Source of the DNA: Hydractinia symbiolongicarpus
Taxonomy: Eukaryota > Cnidaria > Hydrozoa > Anthoathecata > Hydractiniidae
NCBI RefSeq assembly: GCF_029227915.1
Contig: NC_079881.1
Location: 28,373,501-28,437,500, forward strand
DNA: 64,000 bases
Direction of reading: 5' to 3'
Numbering within the stretch: position 1 is the stretch's first letter; each line of letters starts with the position of its first letter. Made by a program: the position numbers and the translations under genes. The notes under the pieces are model-generated. The model saw only the letters and a list, made by a program, of their open reading frames with translations, did not search any database and had not been told where the DNA came from. Positions 40,720-54,600 of this stretch are shown piece by piece.

Positions 40720-42700
40720 CACCACTAAAACGCATAAGACTTGCAGTTTTCAAAAATGTTTTCATTTTGGATGAGACGCTGAATAAAAGAAGTTTAATCG
40801 CCGGCAAATGAAAACCCGCGATTTCCCGAAAATCCCGGGCTTGGCCCATTTAGTCAAAAGTTTACAAAGAAAGTACCCAGGGAGTAAACTCATTTCCCGA
40901 ACGGCTTTTTAAATTATTTTTTCACCACTAAAACGCATGAGACTTGTAGTTTTCAAACTTGTTTTCATTTTTGATGAGACGCTGAATAAAAGAAGTTTAA
41001 TCGCCGGCAAACGAAAACCCGCGATTTCCCGTAAATCCCGGGCTTGGCCCGTATAGTTGAATGTATATAAAGAAAGTACCCAAGGAGTAAACTGATTTCC
41101 CGAACGATTTTTCAAATTATTTCTGCACCACTAGAACGAATGAGGCTTGTAGTTTTCAAAAATGTTTTCATTTTTAATGAGACGCTTAATGAAAGAGGTT
41201 TAATCGCCGGCAAACGAAAACCCGCGATTTCCCGTAAATCCCGGGCTTGGCCCGTATAATTAAAAGTATACAAAGAAAGTACCCAAGGAGTAAACTCATT
41301 TCCCGACCGATTTTTTATACTATTTTTTCACCACTAAAACGCATGAGACTTGTTGTTTTCAAAAATGATTTCATTTTTGATGGGACCCTGAATAAAAGAA
41401 GTTTAATCGCTGGCAAACGAGAACCCGCGATTTCCCGTAAATCCCGGACTCGGCCCGTATAGTCAAAAGTATACAAAGAAAGTACCCTGTGAGTAAACTC
41501 ATTTCCAGAACGATTTTTTAAATTATTTTTTCACCACTAAAACGCATAAGACTTGCAGTTTTCAAAAATGTTTTCATTTTGGATGAGACGCTGAATAAAA
41601 GAAGTTTAATCGCCGGCAAACGAAAAACCGCGATTTCCCGAAAATCCCGGGCTTGGCCCGTATAGTCGAATGTATAAAAAGAAAGTACCCTGTGAGTAAA
41701 CTCATTTCCAGAACGATTTTTTAAATTATTTTTTCACCACTAAAACGCATAAGACTTGCAGTTTTCAAAAATGTTTTCATTTTGGATGAGACGCTGAATA
41801 AAAGAAGTTTAATCGCCGGCAAATGAAAACCCGCGATTTCCCGAAAATCCCGGGCTTGGCCCATTTAGTCAAAAGTTTACAAAGAAAGTACACAGGGAGT
41901 AAACTCATTTCCCGAACGGCTTTTTAAATTATTTTTTCACCACTAAAACGCATGACACTTGTAGTTTTCAAACTTGTTTTCATTTTTGATGAGACGCTGA
42001 ATAAAAGAAGTTTAATCGCCGGCAAACGAAAACCCGCGATTTCCCGTAAATCCCGGGCTTGGCCCGTATAGTTGAATGTATATAAAGAAAGTACCCAAGG
42101 AGTAAACTGATTTCCCGAACGATTTTTCAAATTATTTCTGCACCACTAGAACGAATGAGGCTTGTAGTTTTCAAAAATGTTTTAATTTTTAATGAGACGC
42201 TTAATGAAAGAGGTTTAATCGCCGGCAAACGAAAACCCGCGATTTCCCGTAAATCCCGGGCTTGGCCCGTATAATTAAAAGTATACAAAGAAAGTACCCA
42301 AGGAGTAAACTCATTTCCCGAACGATTTTTTATACTATTTTTTCACCACTAAAACGCATGAGACTTGTTGTTTTCAAAAATGATTTCATTTTTGATGGGA
42401 CCCTGAATAAAAGAAGTTTAATCGCTGGCAAACGAGAACCCGCGATTTCCCGTAAATCCCGGACTCGGCCCGTATAGTCAAAAGTATACAAAGAAAGTAC
42501 CCTGTGAGTAAACTCATTTCCAGAACGATTTTTTAAATTATTTTTTCACCACTAAAACGCATAAGACTTGCAGTTTTCAAAAATGTTTTCATTTTGGATG
42601 AGACGCTGAATAAAAGAAGTTTAATCGCCGGCAAACGAAAAACCGCGATTTCCCGAAAATCCCGGGCTTGGCCCGTATAGTCGAGTGTATACAAAGAAAG
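40720..42700. repeat. Higher-order repeat, period 1,015 bp (5 monomers)
   Basis: Monomers at 40909 and 41247 recur at 41924 and 42262, exactly 5 x 203 apart. The shared private variants are GTATAATTAAAAG and ACCCAAGGAGTAAACTC. Each copy carries the same order: a CATAAGACTTGCAG monomer, then CGGCTTTTTAAATT with CAAACTTG, TTTCTGCACC, and TATACTAT with GGGACCCTG. Confidence 0.8.
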
Positions 42701-44749
42701 TACCCAGGGAGTAAACTCACTTCCTGAACGATTTTTTTTAATTATTTTTTCACCACTAAAACCCATGAGACCTGTAGTTTTCAGAAATGTTTTCATTTTT
42801 GATGAGACGCTTAATAAAAGTGGTTTAATCGCCGGCAAACAAAAACCCGCGATTTCCCGTAAATCCCGGGCTTGGCCCGTATAGTCGAGTGTATACAAAG
42901 AAAGTACCCAGGGAGTAAACTCATTTCCCGTAGGATTTTTTAAATTTTTTTTTTACCACTAAAACGCATGAGACTTGTAGTTTTCAAAAATGTTTTCATT
43001 TTTGATGAGACGCTTAATGAAAGAGGTTTAATCGCCGGCAAACGAAAACCCGCGATTTCCCGTAAATCCCGGGCTTGGCCCGTATAGTCGAATGTATAAA
43101 AAGAAAGTACCCTGTGAGTAAACTCATTTCCAGAACGATTTTTTAAATTATTTTTTCACCACTAAAACGCATAAGACTTGCAGTTTTCAAAAATGTTTTC
43201 ATTTTGGATGAGACGCTGAATAAAAGAAGTTTAATCGCCGGCAAACGAAAACCCGCGATTTCCCAAAAATCCCGGGCTTGGCCCGTATAGTCGAGTGTAT
43301 AAAAAGAAAGTACCCTGTGAGTAAACTCATTTCCCAAACGATTTTTTAAATTATTATTTCACCACTAAAGCCCATGAGACTTGTAGTTTTTAAAAATGTT
43401 TTCATTTTTGATGAGACGCTGAATAAAAGAAGTTTAATCGCCGGTAAACGAAAACCCGCGGTTTCCGGTAAATCCCGGACTCGGCCCGTATAGTCAAAAG
43501 TATACAAAGAAAGTACCCAGGGAGTAAACTCATTTCCTGAACGATTTTTTAAATTATTTTTTCACCACTAAAACCCATGAGACCTGTAGTTTTCAGAAAT
43601 GTTTTCATTTTTGATGAGACGCTTAATGAAAGTGGTTTAATCGCCGGCAAACAAAAACCCGCGATTTCCCGTAAATCCCGGGCTTGGCCCGTATAGTCGA
43701 GTGTATACAAAGAAAGTACCCAGGGAGTAAACTCATTTCCCGTAAGATTTTTTAAATTTTTTTTTCACCACTAAAACGCATGAGACTTGTAGTTTTCAAA
43801 AATGTTTTCATTTTTGATGAGACGCTTAATGAAAGAGGTTTAATCGCCGGCAAACGAAAACCCGCGATTTCCCGTAAATCCCGGGCTTGGCCCGTATAGT
43901 CGAATGTAAAAAAAGAAAGTACCCTGTGAGTAAACTCATTTCCAGAACGATTTTTTAAATTATTTTTTCACCACTAAAACGCATAAGACTTGCAGTTTTC
44001 AAAAATGTTTTCATTTTGGATGAGACGCTGAATAAAAGAAGTTTAATCGCCGGCAAATGAAAACCCGCGTTTTCCCGAAAATCCCGGGCTTGGCCCATTT
44101 AGTCAAAATTTTACAAAGAAAGTACCCAGGGAGTAAACTCATTTCCCGAACGGCTTTTTAAATTATTTTTTCACCACTAAAACGCATGAGACTTGTAGTT
44201 TTCAAACTTGTTTTCATTTTTGATGAGACGCTGAATAAAAGAAGTTTAATCGCCGGCAAACGAAAACCCGCGATTTCCCGTAAATCCCGGGCTTGGCCCG
44301 TATAGTCAAAAGTATACAAAGAAAGTACCCAGGGAGTAAACTCATTTCCTGAACGATTTTTTAAATTATTTTTTCACCACTAAAACCCATGAGACCTGTA
44401 GTTTTCAGAAATGTTTTCATTTTTGATTAGACGCTTAATGAAAGTGGTTTAATCGCGGGTAAACAAAAACCCGCGATTTCCCGTAAATCCCGGGCTTGGC
44501 CCGTATAGTCGAGTGTATACAAAGGAAGTACCCAGGGAGTAAACTCACTTCCTGAACGATTTTTTTTAATTATTTTTTCACCACTAAAACCCATGAGACC
44601 TGTAGTTTTCAGAAATGTTTTCATTTTTGATGAGACGCTTAATAAAAGTGGTTTAATCGCCGGCAAACAAAAACCCGCGATTTCCCGTAAATCCCGGGCT
44701 TGGTCCGTATAGTCGAATGTATAAAAAGAAAGTACCCTGTGAGTAAACT

Positions 44750-47700
44750 CATTTCCAGAACGATTTTTTAAATTATTTTTTCACCACTAAAACGCATAAG
44801 ACTTGCAGTTTTCAAAAATGTTTTCATTTTGGATGAGACGCTGAATAAAAGAAGTTTAATCGCCGGCAAACGAAAACCCGCGATTTCCCAAAAATCCCGG
44901 GCTTGGCCCGGGATAGTCGAATGTATAAAAAGAAAGTACCCTGTGAGTAAACTCATTTCCCAAACGATTTTTTAAATTATTATTTCACCACTAAAGCCCA
45001 TGAGACTTGTAGTTTTTAAAAATGTTTTCATTTTTGATGAGACGCTGAATAAAAGAAGTTTAATCGCCGGTAAACGAAAACCCGCGGTTTCCGGTAAATC
45101 CCGGACTCGGCCCGTATAGTCAAAAGTATACAAAGAAAGTACCCAGGGAGTAAACTCATTTCCTGAACGATTTTTTAAATTATTTTTTCACCACTAAAAC
45201 CCATGAGACCTGTAGGTTTCAGAAATGTTTTCATTTTTGATGAGACGCTTAATGAAAGTGGTTTAATCGCCGGCAAACAAAAACCCGCGATTTCCCGTAA
45301 ATCCCGGGCTTGGCCCGTATAGTCGAGTGTATACAAAGAAAGTACCCAGGGAGTAAACTCATTTCCCGTAGGATTTTTTAAATTTTTTTTTCACCACTAA
45401 AACGCATGAGACTTGTAGTTTTCAAAAATGTTTTCATTTTTGATGAGACGCTTAATGAAAGAGGTTTAATCGCCGGCAAACGAAAACCCGCGATTTCCCG
45501 TAAATCCCGGGCTTGGCCCGTATAGTCGAATGTAAAAAAAGAAAGTACCCTGTGAGTAAACTCATTTCCAGAACGATTTTTTAAATTATTTTTTCACCAC
45601 TAAAACGCATAAGTCTTGCAGTTTTCAAAAATGTTTTCATTTTGGATGAGACGCTGAATAAAAGAAGTTTAATCGCCGGCAAATGAAAACCCGCGTTTTC
45701 CCGAAAATCCCGGGCTTGGCCCATTTAGTCAAAATTTTACAAAGAAAGTACCCAGGGAGTAAACTCATTTCCCGAACGGCTTTTTAAATTATTTTTTCAC
45801 CACTAAAACGCATGAGACTTGTAGTTTTCAAACTTGTTTTCATTTTTGATGAGACGCTGAATAAAAGAAGTTTAATCGCCGGCAAACGAAAACCCGCGAT
45901 TTCCCGTAAATCCCGGGCTTGGCCCGTATAGTCAAAAGTATACAAAGAAAGTACCCAGGGAGTAAACTCATTTCCCGAACGATTTTCTATACTATTTTTT
46001 CACCACTAAAACGCATGAGACTTGTTGTTTTCAAAAATGATTTCATTTTTGATGGGACCCTGAATAAAAGAAGTTTAATCGCTGGCAAACGAGAACCCGC
46101 GATTTCCCGTAAATCCCGGGCTTGGCCCGTATAGTCGAGTGTATACAAAGAAAGTACCCAGGGAGTAAACTCATTTCCCGTAGGATTTTTTAAATTTTTT
46201 TTTCACCACTAAAACGCATGAGACTTGTAGTTTTCAAAAATGTTTTCATTTTTGATGAGACGCTTAATGAAAGAGGTTTAATCGCCGGCAAACGAAAACC
46301 CGCGATTTCCCGTAAATCCCGGGCTTGGCCCGTATAGTCGAATGTAAAAAAAGAAAGTACCCTGTGAGTAAACTCATTTCCAGAACGATTTTTTAAATTA
46401 TTTTTTCACCACTAAAACGCATGAGACTTGCAGTTTTCAAAAATGTTTTCATTTTGGATGAGACGCTGAATAAAAGAAGTTTAATCGCCGGCAAATGAAA
46501 ACCCGCGTTTTCCCGAAAATCCCGGGCTTGGCCCATTTAGTCAAAATTTTACAAAGAAAGTACCCAGGGAGTAAACTCATTTCCCGAACGGCTTTTTAAA
46601 TTATTTTTTCACCACTAAAACGCATGAGACTTGTAGTTTTCAAACTTGTTTTCATTTTTGATGAGACGCTGAATAAAAGAAGTTTAATCGCCGGCAAACG
46701 AAAACCCGCGATTTCCCGTAAATCCCGGGCTTGGCCCGTATAGTCAAAAGTATACAAAGAAAGTACCCAGGGAGTAAACTCATTTCCTGAACGATTTTTT
46801 AAATTATTTTTTCACCACTAAAACCCATGAGACCTGTAGTTTTCAGAAATGTTTTCATTTTTGATTAGACGCTTAATGAAAGTGGTTTAATCGCGGGTAA
46901 ACAAAAACCCGCGATTTCCCGTAAATCCCGGGCTTGGCTCGTATAGTCGAGTGTATACAAAGAAAGTACCCAGGGAGTAAACTCACTTCCTGAACGATTT
47001 TTTTTAATTATTTTTTCACCACTAAAACCCATGAGACCTGTAGTTTTCAGAAATGTTTTCATTTTTGATGAGACGCTTAATAAAAGTGGTTTAATCGCCG
47101 GCAAACAAAAACCCGCGATTTCCCGTAAATCCCGGGCTTGGTCCGTATAGTCGAGTGTATACAAAGAAAGTACCCAGGGAGTAAACTCATTTCCCGTAGG
47201 ATTTTTTAAATTTTTTTTTCACCACTAAAACGCATGAGACTTGTAGTTTTCAAAAATGTTTTCATTTTTGATGAGACGCTTAATGAGAGAGGTTTAATCG
47301 CCGGCAAACGAAAACCCGCGATTTCCCGTAAATCCCGGGCTTGGCCCGTATAGTCGAATGTATAAAAAGAAAGTACCCTGTGAGTAAACTCATTTCCAGA
47401 ACGATTTTTTAAATTATTTTTTCACCACTAAAACGCATAAGACTTGCAGTTTTCAAAAATGTTTTCATTTTGGATGAGACGCTGAATAAAAGAAGTTTAA
47501 TCGCCGGCAAACGAAAACCCGCGATTTCCCAAAAATCCCGGGCTTGGCCCGTATAGTCGAATGTATAAAAAGAAAGTACCCTGTGAGTAAACTCATTTCC
47601 CAAACGATTTTTTAAATTATTATTTCACCACTAAAGCCCATGAGACTTGTAGTTTTTAAAAATGTTTTCATTTTTGATGAGACGCTGAATAAAAGAAGTT

Positions 47701-49200
47701 TAATCGCCGGTAAACGAAAACCCGCGGTTTCCGGTAAATCCCGGACTCGGCCCGTATAGTCAAAAGTATACAAAGAAAGTACCCAGGGAGTAAACTCATT
47801 TCCTGAACGATTTTTTAAATTATTTTTTCACCACTAAAACCCATGAGACCTGTAGGTTTCAGAAATGTTTTCATTTTTGATGAGACGCTTAATGAAAGTG
47901 GTTTAATCGCCGGCAAACAAAAACCCGCGATTTCCCGTAAATCCCGGGCTTGGCCCGTATAGTCGAGTGTATACAAAGAAAGTACCCAGGGAGTAAACTC
48001 ATTTCCCGTAGGATTTTTTAAATTTTTTTTTCACCACTAAAACGCATGAGACTTGTAGTTTTCAAAAATGTTTTCATTTTTGATGAGACGCTTAATGAAA
48101 GAGGTTTAATCGCCGGCAAACGAAAACCCGCGATTTCCCGTAAATCCCGGGCTTGGCCCGTATAGTCGAATGTAAAAAAAGAAAGTACCCTGTGAGTAAA
48201 CTCATTTCCAGAACGATTTTTTAAATTATTTTTTCACCACTAAAACGCATAAGTCTTGCAGTTTTCAAAAATGTTTTCATTTTGGATGAGACGCTGAATA
48301 AAAGAAGTTTAATCGCCGGCAAATGAAAACCCGCGTTTTCCCGAAAATCCCGGGCTTGGCCCATTTAGTCAAAATTTTACAAAGAAAGTACCCAGGGAGT
48401 AAACTCATTTCCCGAACGGCTTTTTAAATTATTTTTTCACCACTAAAACGCATGAGACTTGTAGTTTTCAAACTTGTTTTCATTTTTGATGAGACGCTGA
48501 ATAAAAGAAGTTTAATCGCCGGCAAACGAAAACCCGCGATTTCCCGTAAATCCCGGGCTTGGCCCGTATAGTCAAAAGTATACAAAGAAAGTACCCAGGG
48601 AGTAAACTCATTTCCCGAACGATTTTCTATACTATTTTTTCACCACTAAAACGCATGAGACTTGTTGTTTTCAAAAATGATTTCATTTTTGATGGGACCC
48701 TGAATAAAAGAAGTTTAATCGCTGGCAAACGAGAACCCGCGATTTCCCGTAAATCCCGGACTCGGCCCGTATAGTCAAAAGTATACAAAGAAAGTACCCA
48801 GGGAGTGAACTCATTTCCCGAACGATTTTTTATATTATTTTTTCACCACTAAAACGCATGAGACTTGTTGTTTTCAAAAATGATTTCATTTTTGATGGGA
48901 CGCTGAATAAAAGAAGTTTAATCGCCGGCAAACGAAAACCCGCGATTTCCCGTAAATCCCGGGCTTGGCCCGTATAGTCAAAAGTATACAAAGAAAGTAC
49001 CCAGGGAGTAAACTCATTTCCCGAACGATTTTTTATACTATTTTTTCACCACTAAAACGCATGAGACTTGTTGTTTTCAAAAATGATTTCATTTTTGATG
49101 GGACCCTGAATAAAAGAAGTTTAATCGCTGGCAAACGAGAACCCGCGATTTCCCGTAAATCCCGGACTCGGCCCGTATAGTCAAAAGTATACAAAGAAAG
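44750..49200. repeat. Higher-order repeat, period 2,640 bp (13 monomers)
   Basis: Landmarks at 44768 and 45919 recur at 47409 and 48559 (13 x 203 + 1 or 2). Private variants in both copies include TGTAGGTTTCAG near 45213/47853, CATAAGTCTTGCAG near 45608/48248, and GATTTTCTATACTAT near 45981/48621. In the first copy only, GGCCCGGGATAGTCG occurs near 44908. Confidence 0.8.
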
Positions 49201-51640
49201 TACCCAGGGAGTAAACTCATTTCCCGAACGATTTTTTATATTATTTTTTTACCACTAAAACGCATGAGACTTGTTGTTTTCAAAAATGATTTCATTTTTG
49301 ATGGGACGCTGAATAAAAGAAGTTTAATCGCCGGCAAACGAAAACCTGCGATTTCCCGTAAATCCCGGACTCGGCCCGTATAGTCAAAAGTATACAAAGA
49401 AAGTACCCAGGGAGTAAACTCATTTCCCGAACGATTTTTTAAATTATTTTTTCACCACTAAAACGCATGAGACTTGTAGTTTTTAATAATGTTTTCATTT
49501 TTGATGAGACGCTTAATGAAAGAGGTTTAATCGCCGGCAAACGAAAACCCGCGGTTTCCGGTAAATCCCGGACTCGGCCCGTATAGTCAAAAGTATACAA
49601 AGAAAGTACCCGGGGAGTAAACTCATTTCCTGAACGATTTTTTAAATTATTTTTTCACCACTAAAACCCATGAGACCTGTAGTTTTCAGAAATGTTTTCA
49701 TTTTTGATTAGACGCTTAATGAAAGTGGTTTAATCGCGGGCAAACAAAAACCCGCGATTTCCCGTAAATCCCGGGCTTGGCCCGTATAGTCGAGTGTATA
49801 CAAAGAAAGTACCCAGGGAGTAAAGTCATTTCCCGTAGGATTTTTTAAATTTTTTTTTCACCACTAAAACGCATGAGACATGTAGTTTTCAAGAATGTTT
49901 TCATTTTTGATGAGACGCTTAATGAAAGAGGTTTAATCGCCGGCAAACGAAAACCCGCGATTTCCCGTAAATCCCGGGCTTGGCCCGTATAGTCGAATGT
50001 AAAAAAAGAAAGTACCCTGTGAGTAAACTCATTTCCAGAACGATTTTTTAAATTATTTTTTCACCACTAAAACGCATAAGACTTGCAGTTTTCAAAAATG
50101 TTTTCATTTTGGATGAGACGCTGAATAAAAGAAGTTTAATCGCCGGCAAATGAAAACCCGCGTTTTCCCGAAAATCCCGGGCTTGGCCCATTTAGTCAAA
50201 ATTTTACAAAGAAAGTACCCAGGGAGTAAACTCATTTCCCGAACGGCTTTTTAAATTATTTTTTCACCACTAAAACGCATGAGACTTGTAGTTTTCAAAC
50301 TTGTTTTCATTTTTGATGAGACGCTGAATAAAAGAAGTTTAATCGCCGGCAAACGAAAACCCGCGATTTCCCGTAAATCCCGGGCTTGGCCCGTATAGTT
50401 GAATGTATATAAAGAAAGTACCTAAGGAGTAAACTGATTTCCCGAACGATTTTTCAAATTATTTCTGCACCACTAGAACGAATGAGGCTTGTAGTTTTCA
50501 AAAATGTTTTCATTTTTAATGAGACGCTTAATGAAAGAGGTTTAATCGCCGGCAAACGAAAACCCGCGATTTCCCGTAAATCCCGGGCTTGGCCCGTATA
50601 GTCAAAAGTATACAAAGAAAGTACCCAGGGAGTAAACTCATTTCCCGAACGATTTTTTATACTATTTTTTCACCACTAAAACGCATGAGACTTGTTGTTT
50701 TCAAAAATGATTTCATTTTTGATGGGACCCTGAATAAAAGAAGTTTAATCGCTGGCAAACGAGAACCCGCGATTTCCCGTAAATCCCGGACTCGGCCCGT
50801 ATAGTCAAAAATATACAAAGAAAGTACCCAGGGAGTGAACTCATTTCCCGAACGATTTTTTATATTATTTTTTCACCACTAAAACGCATGAGACTTGTTG
50901 TTTTCAAAAATGATTTCATTTTTGATGGGACGCTGAATAAAAGAAGTTTAATCGCCGGCAAACGAAAACCCGCGATTTCCCGTAAATCCCGGGCTTGGCC
51001 CGTATAGTCAAAAGTATACAAAGAAAGTACCCAGGGAGTAAACTCATTTCCCGAACGATTTTTTATACTATTTTTTCACCACTAAAACGCATGAGACTTG
51101 TTGTTTTCAAAAATGATTTCATTTTTGATGGGACCCTGAATAAAAGAAGTTTAATCGCTGGCAAACGAGAACCCGCGATTTCCCGTAAATCCCGGACTCG
51201 GCCCGTATAGTCAAAAGTATACAAAGAAAGTACCCAGGGAGTAAACTCATTTCCCGAACGATTTTTTATATTATTTTTTTACCACTAAAACGCATGAGAC
51301 TTGTTGTTTTCAAAAATGATTTCATTTTTGATGGGACGCTGAATAAAAGAAGTTTAATCGCCGGCAAACGAGAACCCGCGATTTCCCGTAAATCCCGGAC
51401 TCGGCCCGTATAGTCAAAAATATACAAAGAAAGTACCCAGGGAGTGAACTCATTTCCCGAACGATTTTTTATATTATTTTTTCACCACTAAAACGCATGA
51501 GACTTGTTGTTTTCAAAAATGATTTCATTTTTGATGGGACGCTGAATAAAAGAAGTTTAATCGCCGGCAAACGAAAACCCGCGATTTCCCGTAAATCCCG
51601 GGCTTGGCCCGTATAGTCAAAAGTATACAAAGAAAGTACC
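48559..51640. repeat. Higher-order repeat, period 2,030 bp (10 monomers), with local dimer and trimer expansions
   Basis: TATACTAT/GGGACCCTG monomers at 48559 and 48965 recur at 50589 and 50995. Within each copy they alternate with TATATTAT monomers at a 406-bp (dimer) spacing. A further member at 51604, 609 bp on, is a hybrid: it has the TATACTAT tract but GGGACGCTG and CGCCGGCAAACG, suggesting gene-conversion-like mixing. Confidence 0.75.
49732..49759 (+). repeat. Perfect 9-bp inverted repeat variant (typical later copy)
   Basis: Stem arms are at 49732-49740 and 49751-49759 with loop CAAACAAAAA. As in the other occurrences, the monomer also carries GATTAGACG upstream in place of GATGAGACG, so the two changes travel together and mark one monomer lineage. 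Confidence 0.9.
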
Positions 51641-54600
51641 CAGGGAGTAAACTCATTTCCCGAACGATTTTTTATACTATTTTTTCACCACTAAAACGCA
51701 TGAGACTTGTTGTTTTCAAAAATGATTTCATTTTTGATGGGACGCTGAATAAAAGAAGTTTAATCGCCGGCAAACGAAAACCTGCGATTTCCTGTAAATC
51801 CCGGACTCGGCCCGTATAGTCAAAAGTATACAAAGAAAGTACCCAGGGAGTAAACTCATTTCCCGAACGATTTTTTAAATTATTTTTTCACCACTAAAAC
51901 GCATGAGACTTGTAGTTTTTAATAATGTTTTCATTTTTGATGAGACGCTTAATGAAAGAGGTTTAATCGCCGGCAAACGAAAACCCGCGGTTTCCGGTAA
52001 ATCCCGGACTCGGCCCGTATAGTCAAAAGTATACAAAGAAAGTACCCAGGGAGTAAACTCATTTCCTGATCGATTTTTTAAATTATTTTTTCACCACTAA
52101 AACCCATGAGACCTGTAGTTTTCAGAAATGTTTTCATTTTTGATTAGACGCTTAATGAAAGTGGTTTAATCGCGGGCAAACAAAAACCCGCGATTTCCCA
52201 TAAATCCCGGGCTTGGCCCGTATAGTCGAGTGTATACAAAGAAAGTACCCAGGGAGTAAACTCATTTCCTGAACGATTTTTTTTAATTATTTTTTCACCA
52301 CTAAAACCCATGAGACCTGTAGTTTTCAGAAATGTTTTCATTTTTGATGAGACGCTTAATAAAAGTGGTTTAATCGCCGGCAAACAAAAACCCGCGATTT
52401 CCCGTAAATCCCGGGCTTGGCCCGTATAGTCGAGTGTATACAAAGAAAGTACCCACGGAGTAAACTCATTTCCCGTAGGATTTTTTAAATTTTTTTTTCA
52501 CCACTAAAACGCATGAGACTTGTAGTTTTCAAAAATGTTTTCATTTTTGATGAGACGCTTAATGAAAGAGGTTTAATCGCCGGCAAACGAAAACCCGCGA
52601 TTTCCTGTAAATCCCGGGCTTCGCCCGTATAGTCGAATGTATAAAAAGAAAGTACCCTGTGAGTAAACTCATTTCCAGAACGATTTTTTAAATTATGTTT
52701 TCACCACTAAAACGCATAAGACTTGCAGTTTTCAAAAATGTTTTCATTTTGGATGAGACGCTGAATAAAAGAAGTTTAATCGCCGGCAAACGAAAACCCG
52801 CGATTTCCCGAAAATCCCGGGCTTGGCCCGTATAGTCGAATGTATAAAAAGAAAGTACCCTGTGAGTAAACTCATTTCCCAAACGATTTTTTAAATTATT
52901 ATTTCACCACTAAAGCCCATGAGACTTGTAGTTTTTAAAAATGTTTTCATTTTTGATGAGACGCTGAATAAAAGAAGTTTAATCGCCGGTAAACGAAAAC
53001 CCGCGGTTTCCGGTAAATCCCGGACTCGGCCCGTATAGTCAAAAGTATACAAAGAAAGTACCCAGGGAGTAAACTCATTTCCTGAACGATTTTTTAAATT
53101 ATTTTTTCACCACTAAAACCCATGAGACCTGTAGTTTTCAGAAATGTTTTCATTTTTGATGAGACGCTTAATGAAAGTGGTTTAATCGCCGGAAAACAAA
53201 AACCCGCGATTTCCCGTAAATCCCGGGCTTGGCCCGTATAGTCGAGTGTATACAAAGAAAGTACCCAGGGAGTAAACTCATTTCCCGTAGGATTTTTTAA
53301 ATTTTTTTTTCACCACTAAAACGCATGAGACTTGTAGTTTTCAAAAATGTTTTCATTTTTGATGAGACGCTTAATGAAAGAGGTTTAATCGCCGGCAAAC
53401 GAAAACCCGCGATTTCCCGTAAATCCCGGGCTTGGCCCGTATAGTCGAATGTAAAAAAAGAAAGTACCCTGTGAGTAAACTCATTTCCAGAACGATTTTT
53501 TAAATTATTTTTTCACCACTAAAACGCATAAGACTTGCAGTTTTCAAAAATGTTTTCATTTTGGATGAGACGCTGAATAAAAGAAGTTTAATCTCCGGCA
53601 AATGAAAACCCGCGATTTCCCGAAAATCCCGGGCTTGGCCCATTTAGTCAAAATTTTTCAAAGAAAGTACCCAGGGAGTAAACTCATTTCCCGAACGGCT
53701 TTTTAAATTATTTTTTCACCACTAAAACGCATGAGACTTGTAGTTTTCAAACTTGTTTTCATTTTTGATGAGACGCTGAATAAAAGAAGTTTAATCGCCG
53801 GCAAACGAAAACCCGCGATTTCCCGTAAATCCCGGGCTTGGCCCGTATAGTCAAAAGTATACAAAGAAAGTACCCAGGGAGTAAACTCATTTCCCGAACG
53901 ATTTTTTATACTATTTTTTCACCACTAAAACGCATGAGACTTGTTGTTTTCAAAAATGATTTCATTTTTGATGGGACCCTGAATAAAAGAAGTTTAATTG
54001 CTGGCAAACGAGAACCCGCGATTTCCCGTAAATCCCGGACTCGGCCCGTATAGTCAAAAGTATACAAAGAAAGTACCCAGGGAGTGAACTCATTTCCCGA
54101 ACGATTTTTTATATTATTTTTTCACCACTAAAACGCATGAGACTTGTTGTTTTCAAAAATGATTTCACTTTTGATGGGACGCTGAATAAAAGAAGTTTAA
54201 TCGCCGGCAAACGAAAACCCGCGATTTCCCGTAAATCCCGGGCTTGGCCCGTATAGTCAAAAGTATACAAAGAAAGTACCCAGGGAGTAAACTCATTTCC
54301 CGAACGATTTTTTATACTATTTTTTCACCACTAAAACGCATGAGACTTGTTGTTTTCAAAAATGATTTCATTTTTGATGGGACCCTGAATAAAAGAAGTT
54401 TAATCGCTGGCAAACGAGAACCCGCGATTTCCCGTAAATCCCGGACTCGGCCCGTATAGTCAAAAGTATACAAAGAAAGTACCCAGGGAGTAAACTCATT
54501 TCCCGAACGATTTTTTATATTATTTTTTTACCACTAAAACGCATGAGACTTGTTGTTTTCAAAAATGATTTCATTTTTGATGGGACGCTGAATAAAAGAA

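Larger units (their letters stand above)
46865..54460. repeat. Large duplication, offset 5,279 bp (26 monomers)
   Basis: Four landmarks at 46865, 47409, 48559 and 48965 all recur 5,279 bp downstream at 52144, 52688, 53838 and 54244 (26 x 203 + 1). The copy therefore spans at least 2.3 kb. It encloses the 2,030-bp repeat, so amplifications are nested. The offset between the two blocks becomes 5,076 bp (25 monomers + 1) by 49732/54808, showing loss or gain of one monomer after duplication. Confidence 0.75.
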
